DNA of 64,000 nt from Neobacillus thermocopriae (GTDB taxonomy: Bacteria; Bacillota; Bacilli; Bacillales; Cytobacillaceae), in assembly GCF_010975035.1 (NCBI RefSeq), contig NZ_JAAIUV010000005.1, positions 62,001-126,000 of the forward strand. The letters run 5' to 3'. The notes under the pieces are model-generated. The model searched no databases and was not told where the DNA came from. It saw only the letters and a program-made list of their open reading frames with translations. A program made the position numbers and the translations under genes. Of this stretch, positions 31,770 through 40,341 are shown one piece after another. Each line of letters begins with the position of its first letter. Position 1 is the first letter of the stretch.

Positions 31770-31850
31770 AAAAAAATTAGCAGAAGTTAAATGATTTTAC
31801 ACAAAATTCGTAAACTTTCATGAATTCTGCTAAAAATTAACCTCTGCTAA
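31770..31850 (-). terminator. Terminator after the last upstream gene of the mmg gap (minus-strand hairpin)
   Basis: Arms 31777-31790 and 31837-31850 pair over 14 bp with one mismatch (TTAGCAGA..TCTGCTAA type), enclosing a 46-nt loop that can itself fold (TTTAC/GTAAA). A T-run follows on the minus strand. It lies just past the fadF stop codon at 31883 and separates fadF from the mmgA promoter. Confidence 0.7.
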
Positions 31851-31882
31851 TGAAGAAATGTTTCTAATAGAATACAGGTTCA

Positions 31883-33994
31883 TTAAGATGCAGCTGTCGT
31901 TGGTTCTCCACAGACGGCTTTTTCTAGTAGCTCCGCGACATCGTAAGTAGCCACCTTGTCCTCAACTTCCTTCGCCTTCGTCCCATCAGAAAGCATGGTT
32001 AAGCAGTATGGACAACCAGAGCTAATAACGGATGGATTCACGGCAAGTGCCTGCTCTGTTCTAGCTACATTGATACGATGGCCAGTTTCTTCCTCCATCC
32101 ACATAAGACCTCCACCGGCACCACAGCACATTCCTTTTTCGCGATTACGTTCCATTTCCACCAGTTTCACCCCTGGAATGGCTTTTAAGATTTCACGTGG
32201 TGGATCGTATACATCATTATATCGGCCTAAGTAGCACGAATCATGGAACGTGATGGTTTCGTTTACCGCATATTTTGGTTTCAAACGACCATCTCGAACT
32301 AGTTCGAACAGAACCTCTGTATGATGGTATACTTCGACTTCTAATCCAAAATCCGGGTATTCATTTTTGAAAATATTGTAGGCGTGCGGGTCAATCGTAA
32401 CAATTTTTTTCGCCCCTGATTTTTCAATCTCCGCAATATTATTAGCGGCAAGTTCTTGGAACAAGAATTCATTTCCAAGGCGGCGAACCGTGTCTCCGGA
32501 GTTCTTTTCTTTATTTCCAAGAATGGCGAATTTCACGCCTGCTTCGTTTAATAATTTTGCAAAAGATAAGGCAATTTTCTGACTGCGGTTGTCATAAGAA
32601 CCCATGGAACCAACCCAGAAAAGGTATTCGAACTCCTCACCCGCTTTATTCATTTCTTTAACAGTAGGAACATGAACATCTTCACGGGCTTCACGCCATG
32701 TTTCGCGCTCTTTTCTATTTAACCCCCACGGGTTGCCTTGACGTTCAATATTGGTGATTGCGCGCTGAGCATCTGCGTCCATTTTTCCTTCGGTTAAAAC
32801 AAGGTAGCGGCGCAGGTCAATAATTTTTTCCACATGTTCGTTCATGACTGGGCATTGATCCTCACAGTTACGGCATGTTGTACAAGCCCATATTTCTTCT
32901 TCAGTAATAACATCACCAATTAGACTTGGACTATAAGCAAGTGTAGCAGCAGATTCATTAGCTCCCTGTCCCGCAGCTGCTAGAGCAAGCTGATTCCCTT
33001 TTGTATGGCTAAACGCGAACGTCGGCACCCATGGTTGCTTCGACGTCACGGCCGCACCGTGATTTGTTAAGTGGTCACGGAGCTTCAAGATAAGATCCAT
33101 AGGCGACAGCATTTTACCCGTACCAGTAGCTGGACACATATTGGTACAGCGGCCGCATTCCACACAAGCATAAAAATCAATCATTTGCAGCTGAGTGAAG
33201 TCTTCAATTTTTCCAACTCCGAAGGTTTCCTGTGTCTCATCTTCAAAGTCAATTTTCTTTAATTTTCCTGGCTTCTCCAAACGATTAAAGTATACATTGG
33301 CCGGACCAGCAATTAAGTGAGCATGCTTGGACTGTGGCACGTATACTAAAAATGTTAACAAGAATAAAAGATGGATCCACCATGCTACGTAGAAAAGAAC
33401 AATAGCGGCGGTTTCACTAATGCCGGAGAAAATTCCAGCAATCAAAGAGGCAACTGGTTCTGTCCAAGACCCTTCATGGCCATGCCAAATCATACTCATA
33501 CCATTTCCAAAAAGAACAGAAAGCATCAATCCACCGATAAATAATAAGACAAGACCTGATTTAAAATTGCGTTTAAGGCGGACTAATTTTTCAATATAGC
33601 GGCGATAAAACGCCCAAATAACGGCTACTAAGATCATTAAGGTGACAATTTCTTGGAAGAAAGTAAATCCTGGATACAGCGGACCTAAAGGCAAATGTGA
33701 TCCCGGTACTAACCCTTTCCAAATAAAATCGATAGCCCCGAATTGCACAAGTATAAAGCCATAAAAAAACATAACGTGAATGATACCACTTTTCTTATCT
33801 TTCAGAAGCTTCTTTTGCCCAAAAACATTGATCCAAATTTTTTGGAGCCGCTCTTTCACGTTGTTGTCAAACTCTACTTTTTTGCCAAGCTTAATATATT
33901 CAATTCGAGTTTTAACAACGTAGATAAACAGATAGATCGCGTAAGCGGTTACAGAAAGAAACGCAATAAGATTTACCCATAACAGACCGTTCAT
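31883..33994 (-). CDS. fadF: Membrane-bound iron-sulfur electron-transfer protein FadF
   Basis: A 703-residue redox protein (B. subtilis YwjF/FadF) thought to pass electrons from acyl-CoA dehydrogenases and ETF to menaquinone. About five membrane helices lie in residues 1-235 (NarI/DsrM-like). Then come two [4Fe-4S] motifs, CVECGRCTNMCP (about 276) and CTTCRNCEDQCP (about 370), and a C-terminal pair of CCG domains (HDSCYLGRYN, GMCCGAGGGLMW, SGCPYCLTM). ATG at 33994 follows GGAGAGGAG. Same strand as the acyl-CoA operon but separately terminated, with its own FadR-like operator. Confidence 0.93.
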   Translation of the reverse strand: MNGLLWVNLIAFLSVTAYAIYLFIYVVKTRIEYIKLGKKVEFDNNVKERLQKIWINVFGQKKLLKDKKSGIIHVMFFYGFILVQFGAIDFIWKGLVPGSHLPLGPLYPGFTFFQEIVTLMILVAVIWAFYRRYIEKLVRLKRNFKSGLVLLFIGGLMLSVLFGNGMSMIWHGHEGSWTEPVASLIAGIFSGISETAAIVLFYVAWWIHLLFLLTFLVYVPQSKHAHLIAGPANVYFNRLEKPGKLKKIDFEDETQETFGVGKIEDFTQLQMIDFYACVECGRCTNMCPATGTGKMLSPMDLILKLRDHLTNHGAAVTSKQPWVPTFAFSHTKGNQLALAAAGQGANESAATLAYSPSLIGDVITEEEIWACTTCRNCEDQCPVMNEHVEKIIDLRRYLVLTEGKMDADAQRAITNIERQGNPWGLNRKERETWREAREDVHVPTVKEMNKAGEEFEYLFWVGSMGSYDNRSQKIALSFAKLLNEAGVKFAILGNKEKNSGDTVRRLGNEFLFQELAANNIAEIEKSGAKKIVTIDPHAYNIFKNEYPDFGLEVEVYHHTEVLFELVRDGRLKPKYAVNETITFHDSCYLGRYNDVYDPPREILKAIPGVKLVEMERNREKGMCCGAGGGLMWMEEETGHRINVARTEQALAVNPSVISSGCPYCLTMLSDGTKAKEVEDKVATYDVAELLEKAVCGEPTTAAS

Positions 33995-34084
33995 GTACTC
34001 CTCTCCTTTCTAAATGTCTCCCCAAATGTTCTCAAGTTGTAGAAAATAATTAATTTTCTGACTAACCTTATCTCTATTATATTA

Positions 34085-34102
34085 TGAGTGAGCATTCAGT
34101 CA
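34085..34102. promoter_or_regulatory. Candidate FadR operator upstream of fadF
   Basis: TGAGTGAGCATTCAGTCA keeps the TGA-TGA...TCA-TCA spacing of the B. subtilis FadR operator. It is 90 nt upstream of the fadF start and also just upstream of the divergent cls gene. Pairs with the 18-mer before mmgA. Confidence 0.55.
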
Positions 34103-34186
34103 ATGAGTTTTTTGTCGGAATTCTAAAACTTATAGAAACGAATGGATTTGGAAAAACTAACTCAACGGATTGGGGGAAGAATTCTG

Positions 34187-35563
34187 ATGAATGTTGTACT
34201 CATTATATTTGGCATCATTCTTATATGGCTATTATTGGATTTCAACTTGGGACGAAGGAAGCATCTTTCTACTCTAAGGAAGATGGAAAGCCCCATCTTG
34301 CACGGCGAATTTAAAATTTTTTCAAGGGGCAAAGATTTATTTAGAGATTTTTTTACGGAGCTTCGGAGAGCAGAAAAACATATCCATGTGTTGTTTTATA
34401 TTGTAAAAGAGGATTCATTCAGTCAAGAATTTCTTGAGATTTTAAAAGAAAAAGCTAAGGAGGGCGTAGAAGTTCGTTTGATACTCGACCGCCTTGGTAG
34501 CTGGAAGGTGAAAAAAAACACGATAAAATCGCTAAGAAAAGCAGGTGTACAATGTGCTTTTATTAACAAAGTCAAACTGCCATTTCTGTTCTATTCTTCC
34601 CAAGTACGAAATCACCGTAAAATAACGGTTATTGATGGAAGAATTGGCTATCTTGGCGGATTTAACATTGGCGCAGAATATATTGACCTAGATCCTAAGT
34701 TAAGTCCTTGGCGTGATTATCATCTTAAAATCACAGGTGAAGGTGTCCATTTTTTGCAGCAAGAGTTTTTAGTGGATTGGCAGCAATGTACTGGAATTCA
34801 AATGCTTCCTCCTATTACACCTTCACAGGAGGGAGAGAAAAACTCTCAAACCTTTAATGTTCCTGAAAGTATCCGAGTAGATCATCACGGATGGGGATTA
34901 GCTGAAGCAGCTGTTGAATTTTACGGAGGGGAAAAAGAAACCCATACATCGATAAAAGAGGCAACCAAGCATCCCTTGGTTCAAATGGAAGGCCACCTAG
35001 ATTATTTTCCTGAACTACCGAAGGGGAAAATCCCACATCAAATTATGTCAACAGAAGCTTTTCAACTAGAGGAAATGTTTATCCGCCTCATTCAGGAGGC
35101 TGAAAAATCTATTATCATTGGGACTCCTTATTTTATACCAGGTAAAAGAATCATGAAGGAATTGCTGAAGGCAATCCAAAAAGGTGTACACTTAACCATC
35201 TTAGTCCCATTTGTTTCTGATCATATTCTTGTTCAAGAAGCTTCTTACCGCTATTTACGACCGCTACTTCAAGCTGGAGCTATCGTCTATCAATTTGAAA
35301 ATGGTTTTTACCACGCTAAAGCCTTGGTGATTGACAATAAAATCTGTGACCTAGGTACCGCCAACTTTGACAAACGTAGCCTATATTTAAACAAAGAAAT
35401 CAATTGCTATATCTATGATCCGGCATTTATTGATCAAGTTAAACAAGTCATCCAAAAAGACATTCAAGACTCGAAACGACTGACACTTGAAACACTTAAT
35501 CAACCGAACCTTGCTAGAACGATCAAAGAAAAACTTGCAGGAGCCATTTCTTACTTTTTATAA
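34187..35563 (+). CDS. cls: Cardiolipin synthase (YwjE-type)
   Basis: Phospholipase-D-family enzyme joining two phosphatidylglycerols to cardiolipin. The 458-residue product has one N-terminal membrane helix (VVLIIFGIILIWLLLDF) and two catalytic HKD motifs: NHRKITVIDGRIGYLGGFN and HAKALVIDNKICDLGTANFD. About 60 residues between them (around VDHHGWGLAEAAVEFYGG to HLDYFPELPKGKIP) have no clear counterpart in the B. subtilis YwjE I remember (about 398 aa). ATG at 34187 follows GGGGGA by 9 nt; an ATG at 34142 has no ribosome site. Confidence 0.9.
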   Translation: MNVVLIIFGIILIWLLLDFNLGRRKHLSTLRKMESPILHGEFKIFSRGKDLFRDFFTELRRAEKHIHVLFYIVKEDSFSQEFLEILKEKAKEGVEVRLILDRLGSWKVKKNTIKSLRKAGVQCAFINKVKLPFLFYSSQVRNHRKITVIDGRIGYLGGFNIGAEYIDLDPKLSPWRDYHLKITGEGVHFLQQEFLVDWQQCTGIQMLPPITPSQEGEKNSQTFNVPESIRVDHHGWGLAEAAVEFYGGEKETHTSIKEATKHPLVQMEGHLDYFPELPKGKIPHQIMSTEAFQLEEMFIRLIQEAEKSIIIGTPYFIPGKRIMKELLKAIQKGVHLTILVPFVSDHILVQEASYRYLRPLLQAGAIVYQFENGFYHAKALVIDNKICDLGTANFDKRSLYLNKEINCYIYDPAFIDQVKQVIQKDIQDSKRLTLETLNQPNLARTIKEKLAGAISYFL

Positions 35564-35567
35564 AATG

Positions 35568-35604
35568 AAAAAAGTCTCCGGAAACAATTCTCGGAGACTT
35601 TTTT
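35568..35604. terminator. Bidirectional terminator between cls and sspH
   Basis: A 13-bp perfect stem (35568-35580 with 35592-35604) with A/T runs on both sides; ends cls (+) and sspH (-). The sspH stop codon at 35603 lies in the stem. Confidence 0.9.
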
Positions 35605-35782
35605 ACTCTTCAATTAAATTTAAAACAGGCACATCCTGTTCATGTTCCGGGTTCTTTCTCGAATAAATCCGAGCCATTTTCGTCTTTTCGTCTACATGTT
35701 GAATAATAACCGGGGTACCTTGATAAGTCACGTTAATCATATCAGCAGATTCAAGAATTTCCTTCGCTCTTCCTACATTCAT
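35603..35782 (-). CDS. sspH: Small acid-soluble spore protein H
   Basis: A 59-residue minor SASP of the SspH family: MNVGRAKEILESADMINVTY, then GTPVIIQHVDE and the acidic end PEHEQDVPVLNLIEE. It accumulates in the forespore. ATG at 35782 is preferred because GAGGAGTGG is about 9 nt upstream and the length equals the family; a 22-codon upstream extension is unlikely. A sigma-G-like promoter lies about 40-65 nt upstream. Confidence 0.92.
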   Translation of the reverse strand: MNVGRAKEILESADMINVTYQGTPVIIQHVDEKTKMARIYSRKNPEHEQDVPVLNLIEE

Positions 35783-35817
35783 TTGTTCGGTCCACTCCTC
35801 ATTGATTATTACCTTAT

Positions 35818-35847
35818 TATTATTTACATTTTTTGGATTTGCATTCA
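35818..35847 (-). promoter_or_regulatory. Candidate forespore (sigma-G) promoter of sspH
   Basis: On the minus strand TGAATG (35842-35847), a 17-nt spacer, then AATAATA (35818-35824). One position differs from TGNATA and one from CATAMTA. sspH is forespore-expressed in B. subtilis. Confidence 0.4.
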
Positions 35848-35916
35848 TTTATATTAAGCCTTTTATACACTCTAATGCCCAATAGAATGTGATGGAGGAA
35901 TAGTACCGAGATCTAT

Positions 35917-35949
35917 GAAAAATAAAAAAAGGCCCCGGTATCGGGACCT
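35917..35949 (-). terminator. Terminator after argS
   Basis: An 8-bp stem AGGTCCCG/CGGGGCCT with one wobble and a 4-nt loop, followed by TTTTTTATTTTT on the minus strand. Confidence 0.85.
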
Positions 35950-35955
35950 GTTCCA

Positions 35956-37626
35956 TTACATCCGCTCAGGAGCTGAAACTCCAATCAAGGAAAGTGCGTT
36001 CCGTAATGTAATTTGTACGGCCTGCACTAAGCCAAGACGTGCCTTTGTCCGATCTGGAGCCTCGCTATCAAGTACTTTTTCAGCATTATAAAAACTGTGG
36101 AACGCAGAAGCCAATTCAAAAATATAATTTGTAATCCGGTGCGGTACCCGCTTCAATGCGGCTTCACCAACAACTGACGGGAATTCCCCTAACTTTTTCA
36201 ATAAATCAATTTCTTTTTCCGAATGAATCATAGAGAAATCGGCACTAGAATTCACTGTAAATCCTTGCTCTTTGCCGGTACGCAAAATACTGCAAATCCT
36301 TGCATGGGCATATTGAGCATAGTAAACAGGGTTCTCATTCGACTGGGACACCGCCAAATCCAAGTCAAAATCCATATGGGTATCCGAACTACGCATCGCA
36401 AAGAAGTAACGTGTCGCATCGAGGCCGACCTCATCAACCAAATCCCGCATCGTTACTGCCTTTCCGGTCCGCTTACTCATCTTCATTTTCTCACCATTTT
36501 TATATAAATGGACAAGCTGAATGATTTCAACCTCAAGTGCCTCACGGTCATAACCAAGGGCTTCAATAGCCGCTTTCATCCGAGGGATATATCCATGGTG
36601 ATCGGCACCCCAAATATTGATTAACTTTTCAAAACCGCGTTCAAGTTTGTCCTTATGGTAAGCAATGTCCGGTGTCAAATAGGTGTAAGAACCATCCTGC
36701 TTAATTAGGACGCGATCCTTGTCATCACCTAGCTCTGTTGAACGAAACCATGTTGCCCCGTCTTGCTCATAAACATATCCTCTCTCCCGCAGTGCGGCTA
36801 GTGCAGCGTCAATTTTTCCATTTTCGTAAAGGGAAGTTTCAGAATACCAAACATCAAAATGGACACGGAAATCCTCCAAATCCTTTTGTAGCTTTTCCAT
36901 TTCATATTTCAACCCATACTTACGGAAAAATTCGAACCGCTCTTCTTCCGATACATTTACATATTTGTCACCAAATTCTTCAGCAAGCCGCTTTCCAATT
37001 TCAACAATATCTGCTCCATGGTAACCATCTGCCGGCATCTCTTTCTCCAAACCAAGAGCTTGAAAATAACGAGCCTCCACCGATAAAGCCAAATTATTAA
37101 TCTGGTTCCCAGCATCATTGATATAGTATTCCCGAGATACATCATATCCTGCCTTAGCTAAAATATTGCAAAGTGAATCACCTACCGCAGCACCACGGGC
37201 ATGCCCCAAATGAAGATCCCCAGTCGGGTTAGCAGACACAAATTCCACTTGAATTTTTTGACCGCCACCGACCGTTGTTTCACCATAGCGCTCTCCGGCT
37301 TCTAAGATGGTAGGGATCAGATCAGTCAAATAAGAGTTATTCATATAGAAATTGATGAACCCAGGCCCTGCTAACTCAATTTTTTCAATGGATGCCTTCG
37401 AACGGTCAAAGTTGGCGATTAGCTCCTCCGCAATGACTCTCGGTGCCTTTTTGGCCACACGCGCCAACTGCATAGCCATATTTGTTGAGTAGTCACCATG
37501 CGCTTTTTCCTTTGGTGTCTCCAGGATTACGTTTGGAATCTGCTCTTCGGTAGCAAGTCCCGCCTTTAGCACTGCTGCACGAATCTCATCTTTTATTTTA
37601 CTTTGGACTTGTTCAACTATATTCAT
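35956..37626 (-). CDS. argS: Arginyl-tRNA synthetase
   Basis: Class I synthetase charging tRNA-Arg. The 556-residue protein has the N-terminal Arg-tRNA synthetase domain (about 1-110), the HIGH-type motif [14 protein letters not shown] near 132, KMSKS-type [10 protein letters not shown], and the DALR anticodon-binding domain ([13 protein letters not shown] to SAPERM). The ATG overlaps the ywiB stop by 4 nt (ATGA), so the two are coupled. No T-box leader was seen. Confidence 0.97.
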   Translation of the reverse strand: MNIVEQVQSKIKDEIRAAVLKAGLATEEQIPNVILETPKEKAHGDYSTNMAMQLARVAKKAPRVIAEELIANFDRSKASIEKIELAGPGFINFYMNNSYLTDLIPTILEAGERYGETTVGGGQKIQVEFVSANPTGDLHLGHARGAAVGDSLCNILAKAGYDVSREYYINDAGNQINNLALSVEARYFQALGLEKEMPADGYHGADIVEIGKRLAEEFGDKYVNVSEEERFEFFRKYGLKYEMEKLQKDLEDFRVHFDVWYSETSLYENGKIDAALAALRERGYVYEQDGATWFRSTELGDDKDRVLIKQDGSYTYLTPDIAYHKDKLERGFEKLINIWGADHHGYIPRMKAAIEALGYDREALEVEIIQLVHLYKNGEKMKMSKRTGKAVTMRDLVDEVGLDATRYFFAMRSSDTHMDFDLDLAVSQSNENPVYYAQYAHARICSILRTGKEQGFTVNSSADFSMIHSEKEIDLLKKLGEFPSVVGEAALKRVPHRITNYIFELASAFHSFYNAEKVLDSEAPDRTKARLGLVQAVQITLRNALSLIGVSAPERM

Positions 37627-38036
37627 TTTGTGTGCTCCTCCTGAAAACTAATTTCTAACTGGTATGTACCCGCAGGTTCGCCCTGCATTTCAAAATCATA
37701 AACAATGTGGAGTTGGCCCTTGTTTTTTTCAAATGAAAAATCCAACTTTCTGGCCAAGGTTGTTGTTTGAAACACCCCAAACGGCATTTGGTAACGGCCA
37801 TTAAGCTTCCGATTTAATTGAAAAGGGAGTCGCATTTTAATCGCTCCGCTTCGTAAAATCAAGACTTCTTCCTTTGTCCATTTTACAATTGTCTTTACTG
37901 TTCCTTCCTCCATCACTTCGTCATATTGGAGGAAGGAGGCATTTTCCTTTCGAAAGAAACGGCCAAATACAAGTAACTCAATGGTCTCCTCTCGATCAAT
38001 TGTTGTTTTTACCTTAATTTTTACAGGAATCTCCAT
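37623..38036 (-). CDS. ywiB: DUF1934 protein YwiB
   Basis: A 137-residue beta-rich protein of the DUF1934/YwiB family, with a lipocalin-like barrel fold; ligand and function unknown. Visible pattern: alternating strands ([44 protein letters not shown]). ATG at 38036 has AAGGACG upstream. The stop codon overlaps argS, an association conserved in bacilli. Confidence 0.88.
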   Translation of the reverse strand: MEIPVKIKVKTTIDREETIELLVFGRFFRKENASFLQYDEVMEEGTVKTIVKWTKEEVLILRSGAIKMRLPFQLNRKLNGRYQMPFGVFQTTTLARKLDFSFEKNKGQLHIVYDFEMQGEPAGTYQLEISFQEEHTK

Positions 38037-38128
38037 CTTGCACGTCCTTATTTCGATCTAAATTCCTTCTAATATTCTTTATCCTTGACATACACCGTTT
38101 TATTATAAACATGGAATGGCTCAAAATC

Positions 38129-38157
38129 AAAAAAAGCCCGCCCTCAGCCGGACAGGC
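38129..38157 (-). terminator. Terminator after speB
   Basis: An 8-bp stem (38136-38143 with 38150-38157, two wobbles) followed by TTTTTTT on the minus strand; ends the speE-speB transcript ahead of ywiB. Confidence 0.85.
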
Positions 38158-38224
38158 ATATTTTAGGAGGATCGTTCCTTCTGTTTTAATCATCACTTTG
38201 ATAAAGGAACTAACCCTCTCACTA

Positions 38225-39097
38225 TTATTTCACCCAGCCTAAAAGCATTTCACGAATTAATTTGCTTGCTGTGTTGACTGTTTGTTCAGATACATCATAG
38301 ATTGGCGCAACTTCTACTAGATCCGCACCAACTACCTTCACTTCTGAACGGGCAATCTCATGAATAGAAGCAAGAAGTTCACGAGATGTAATACCACCTG
38401 CATCAACCGTACCCGTTCCTGGTGCATGGGCAGGATCTAGAACATCAATGTCAATGGTAACATAAACCGGACGTCCGGCAAGCTTTGGTAAAATTTCCTT
38501 TAACGGTTCGAGAACTTCGAACTTAGAAATATGCATGCCATTTTTCTTTGCCCACTCAAATTCTTCCTTCATTCCGGAACGAATACCGAAAGAATACACG
38601 TTTTGCGGCCCAATTAAATCCGCAATTTTACGGATTGGCGTGGAATGGGACAAAGGCTCGCCTTCATAATGCTCTCTTAAATCTGTATGGGCGTCCATAT
38701 GAATAATCGCTAAATCTGGATATTTCTTATAGACAGCTTTCATCACTGGCCAAGAAACTAAATGTTCTCCACCCATACCTAGAGGAAATTTTCCTGCTGC
38801 AAGGACTTTGTCAACAAAATCCTCAATGATATCAAGGCTCTTTTGCGCATTTCCAAATGGCAGTGGGATATCACCCGCATCAAAGTATTTTACCTCTTCT
38901 AATTCACGGTCAAGATATGGGCTGTATTCCTCTAAACCAATAGAAACTTCGCGAATTCGCGCTGGACCAAAGCGTGACCCTGGGCGATAGCTTACCGTCC
39001 AATCCATTGGCATTCCATATAAAACAACTTGGCTTTCCTCAAAATTTGGGTGGCTCTTTATAAACACATTCCCTGAATATGCTTCATCAAAACGCAT
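38225..39097 (-). CDS. speB: Agmatinase
   Basis: Manganese ureohydrolase making putrescine and urea from agmatine. The 290-residue protein has all the metal motifs: GMGGEHLVS, IIHMDAHTDLRE and TIDIDVLDPAHAPGTGT. ATG at 39097 has GAGGAG 6-7 nt upstream. Downstream of speE in the same transcript, so the pair supplies putrescine and converts it to spermidine. Confidence 0.96.
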   Translation of the reverse strand: MRFDEAYSGNVFIKSHPNFEESQVVLYGMPMDWTVSYRPGSRFGPARIREVSIGLEEYSPYLDRELEEVKYFDAGDIPLPFGNAQKSLDIIEDFVDKVLAAGKFPLGMGGEHLVSWPVMKAVYKKYPDLAIIHMDAHTDLREHYEGEPLSHSTPIRKIADLIGPQNVYSFGIRSGMKEEFEWAKKNGMHISKFEVLEPLKEILPKLAGRPVYVTIDIDVLDPAHAPGTGTVDAGGITSRELLASIHEIARSEVKVVGADLVEVAPIYDVSEQTVNTASKLIREMLLGWVK

Positions 39098-39215
39098 CCA
39101 AACTCCTCGCTTTCTATTTCATTTTTAAAAGGGGCAATGTTGAACTTCTTGGACGTGAGCTCAAGAAATCCTTTCCCTTTACACACTACCCCTCAATCAA
39201 AGGACAGAAACCTCT

Positions 39216-40046
39216 TTATTTAAGTAAATCTCCAACAAATTTTGGCAATACAAAGCAAGCTTTGTGTAATTCTTTTGTGTAATATTTCGTTTCGATTTCG
39301 TGGAAACGGTCATCACTAACTTCTAGTGGATCGTATTTCTTAGAACCGATCGTGAATGCCCACATACCGCTTGGATAAGTTGGGATATTCGCTACATACA
39401 AACGAGTAATTGGGAAGATTTCGCGTACATCACGTTGCACGTTGCGAATTAAATCTGCCTTAAACCATGGGTTATCAGACTGCGCAACAAAAATTCCATC
39501 TTCCTTTAATGCTTTCGCAATTCCCGCATAAAAACCTTTTGTAAACAGATTTACTGCAGGACCAACCGGCTCTGTTGAATCAACCATGATTACATCATAC
39601 TCATTTTCACTTTTTGCAATATGCATGAAACCGTCATCTACACGGACTTCCACACGCGGGTCATCCAATTTACCTGCAATCTCAGGTAAGAACTTCTTCG
39701 AATACTCAATTACTTTTCCATCTATATCGACAAGCGTTGCTTTTTTTACGCTTGGGTGCTTTAACACTTCGCGAATTACTCCGCCGTCACCGCCACCGAC
39801 AACGAGAACTTGCTCTGGATTTGGATGAGTAAATAATGGCACGTGAGCTACCATTTCATGATAGACAAACTCATCCTTTACAGACGTCATAACCATGCCA
39901 TCAAGTAGCAGCATGTTTCCCCATTCCGCTGTTTCTACCATTTCTAGCTTTTGAAACTCCGTTTGTTCTGTATGTAAAGTCTTATTTACTTTCATTGTAA
40001 TACCAAAGTTTTCTGTTTGTTTCTCAGTAAACCATAATCCAGCCAT
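39216..40046 (-). CDS. speE: Spermidine synthase
   Basis: Aminopropyltransferase using decarboxylated SAM and putrescine. The 276-residue protein has the beta-barrel N-terminus ([17 protein letters not shown]), the SAM-fold core [18 protein letters not shown], and the catalytic Asp in [16 protein letters not shown] at 40046 follows GGAAGATGG; family length. The 118-bp gap to speB has no terminator. Confidence 0.96.
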   Translation of the reverse strand: MAGLWFTEKQTENFGITMKVNKTLHTEQTEFQKLEMVETAEWGNMLLLDGMVMTSVKDEFVYHEMVAHVPLFTHPNPEQVLVVGGGDGGVIREVLKHPSVKKATLVDIDGKVIEYSKKFLPEIAGKLDDPRVEVRVDDGFMHIAKSENEYDVIMVDSTEPVGPAVNLFTKGFYAGIAKALKEDGIFVAQSDNPWFKADLIRNVQRDVREIFPITRLYVANIPTYPSGMWAFTIGSKKYDPLEVSDDRFHEIETKYYTKELHKACFVLPKFVGDLLK

Positions 40047-40231
40047 TTTTCCATCTTCCTTTCTCATTTTTTTCTAATAATAAAACTGCTGAATCAGTCT
40101 AATGCTTTTCGTATTTTTTCCAGTATAAATATCGAAAACACTTCAATTTTATACTACCCAAACTATTGAATTACAAACACACGAAAAAGTCTAGTAAAAA
40201 CTAAAGAAATATTTCAAATTTCATCAATTCA

Positions 40232-40262
40232 TGTTTAAAATCTCTCTATTTTTTCAATACTA
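40232..40262 (+). promoter_or_regulatory. Candidate forespore promoter of pbpG
   Basis: TGTTTA (40232-40237), 18 nt, AATACTA (40256-40262) resembles sigma-G; the same stretch read as GTTTA-N15-TTCAATACTA partly fits sigma-F. B. subtilis pbpG (ywhE) is forespore-expressed. Confidence 0.35.
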
Positions 40263-40288
40263 TTACTATCCAATTTTTTCTAACAAGA

Positions 40289-40323
40289 AAAAGCGCACGA
40301 TCAAATGGTGACCGGGCGCTTTT
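40289..40323. other. Hairpin just upstream of pbpG
   Basis: AAAAGCGC pairs with GCGCTTTT and an inner stem (CG-TCA/TGA-CG with one wobble) extends it; A/T runs flank both sides. It lies between the candidate promoter and the pbpG ribosome site on the plus strand, so it could act as an attenuator or, on the minus strand, as a terminator against antisense reading. Confidence 0.6.
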
Positions 40324-40341
40324 ATGGTGGGGGGAACCAAT

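Noticed and set aside
34084-34314. Plus-strand frame beginning at the FadR-like palindrome before cls
   Set aside because: Overlaps cls in another frame, lacks a ribosome site, and shows no family.
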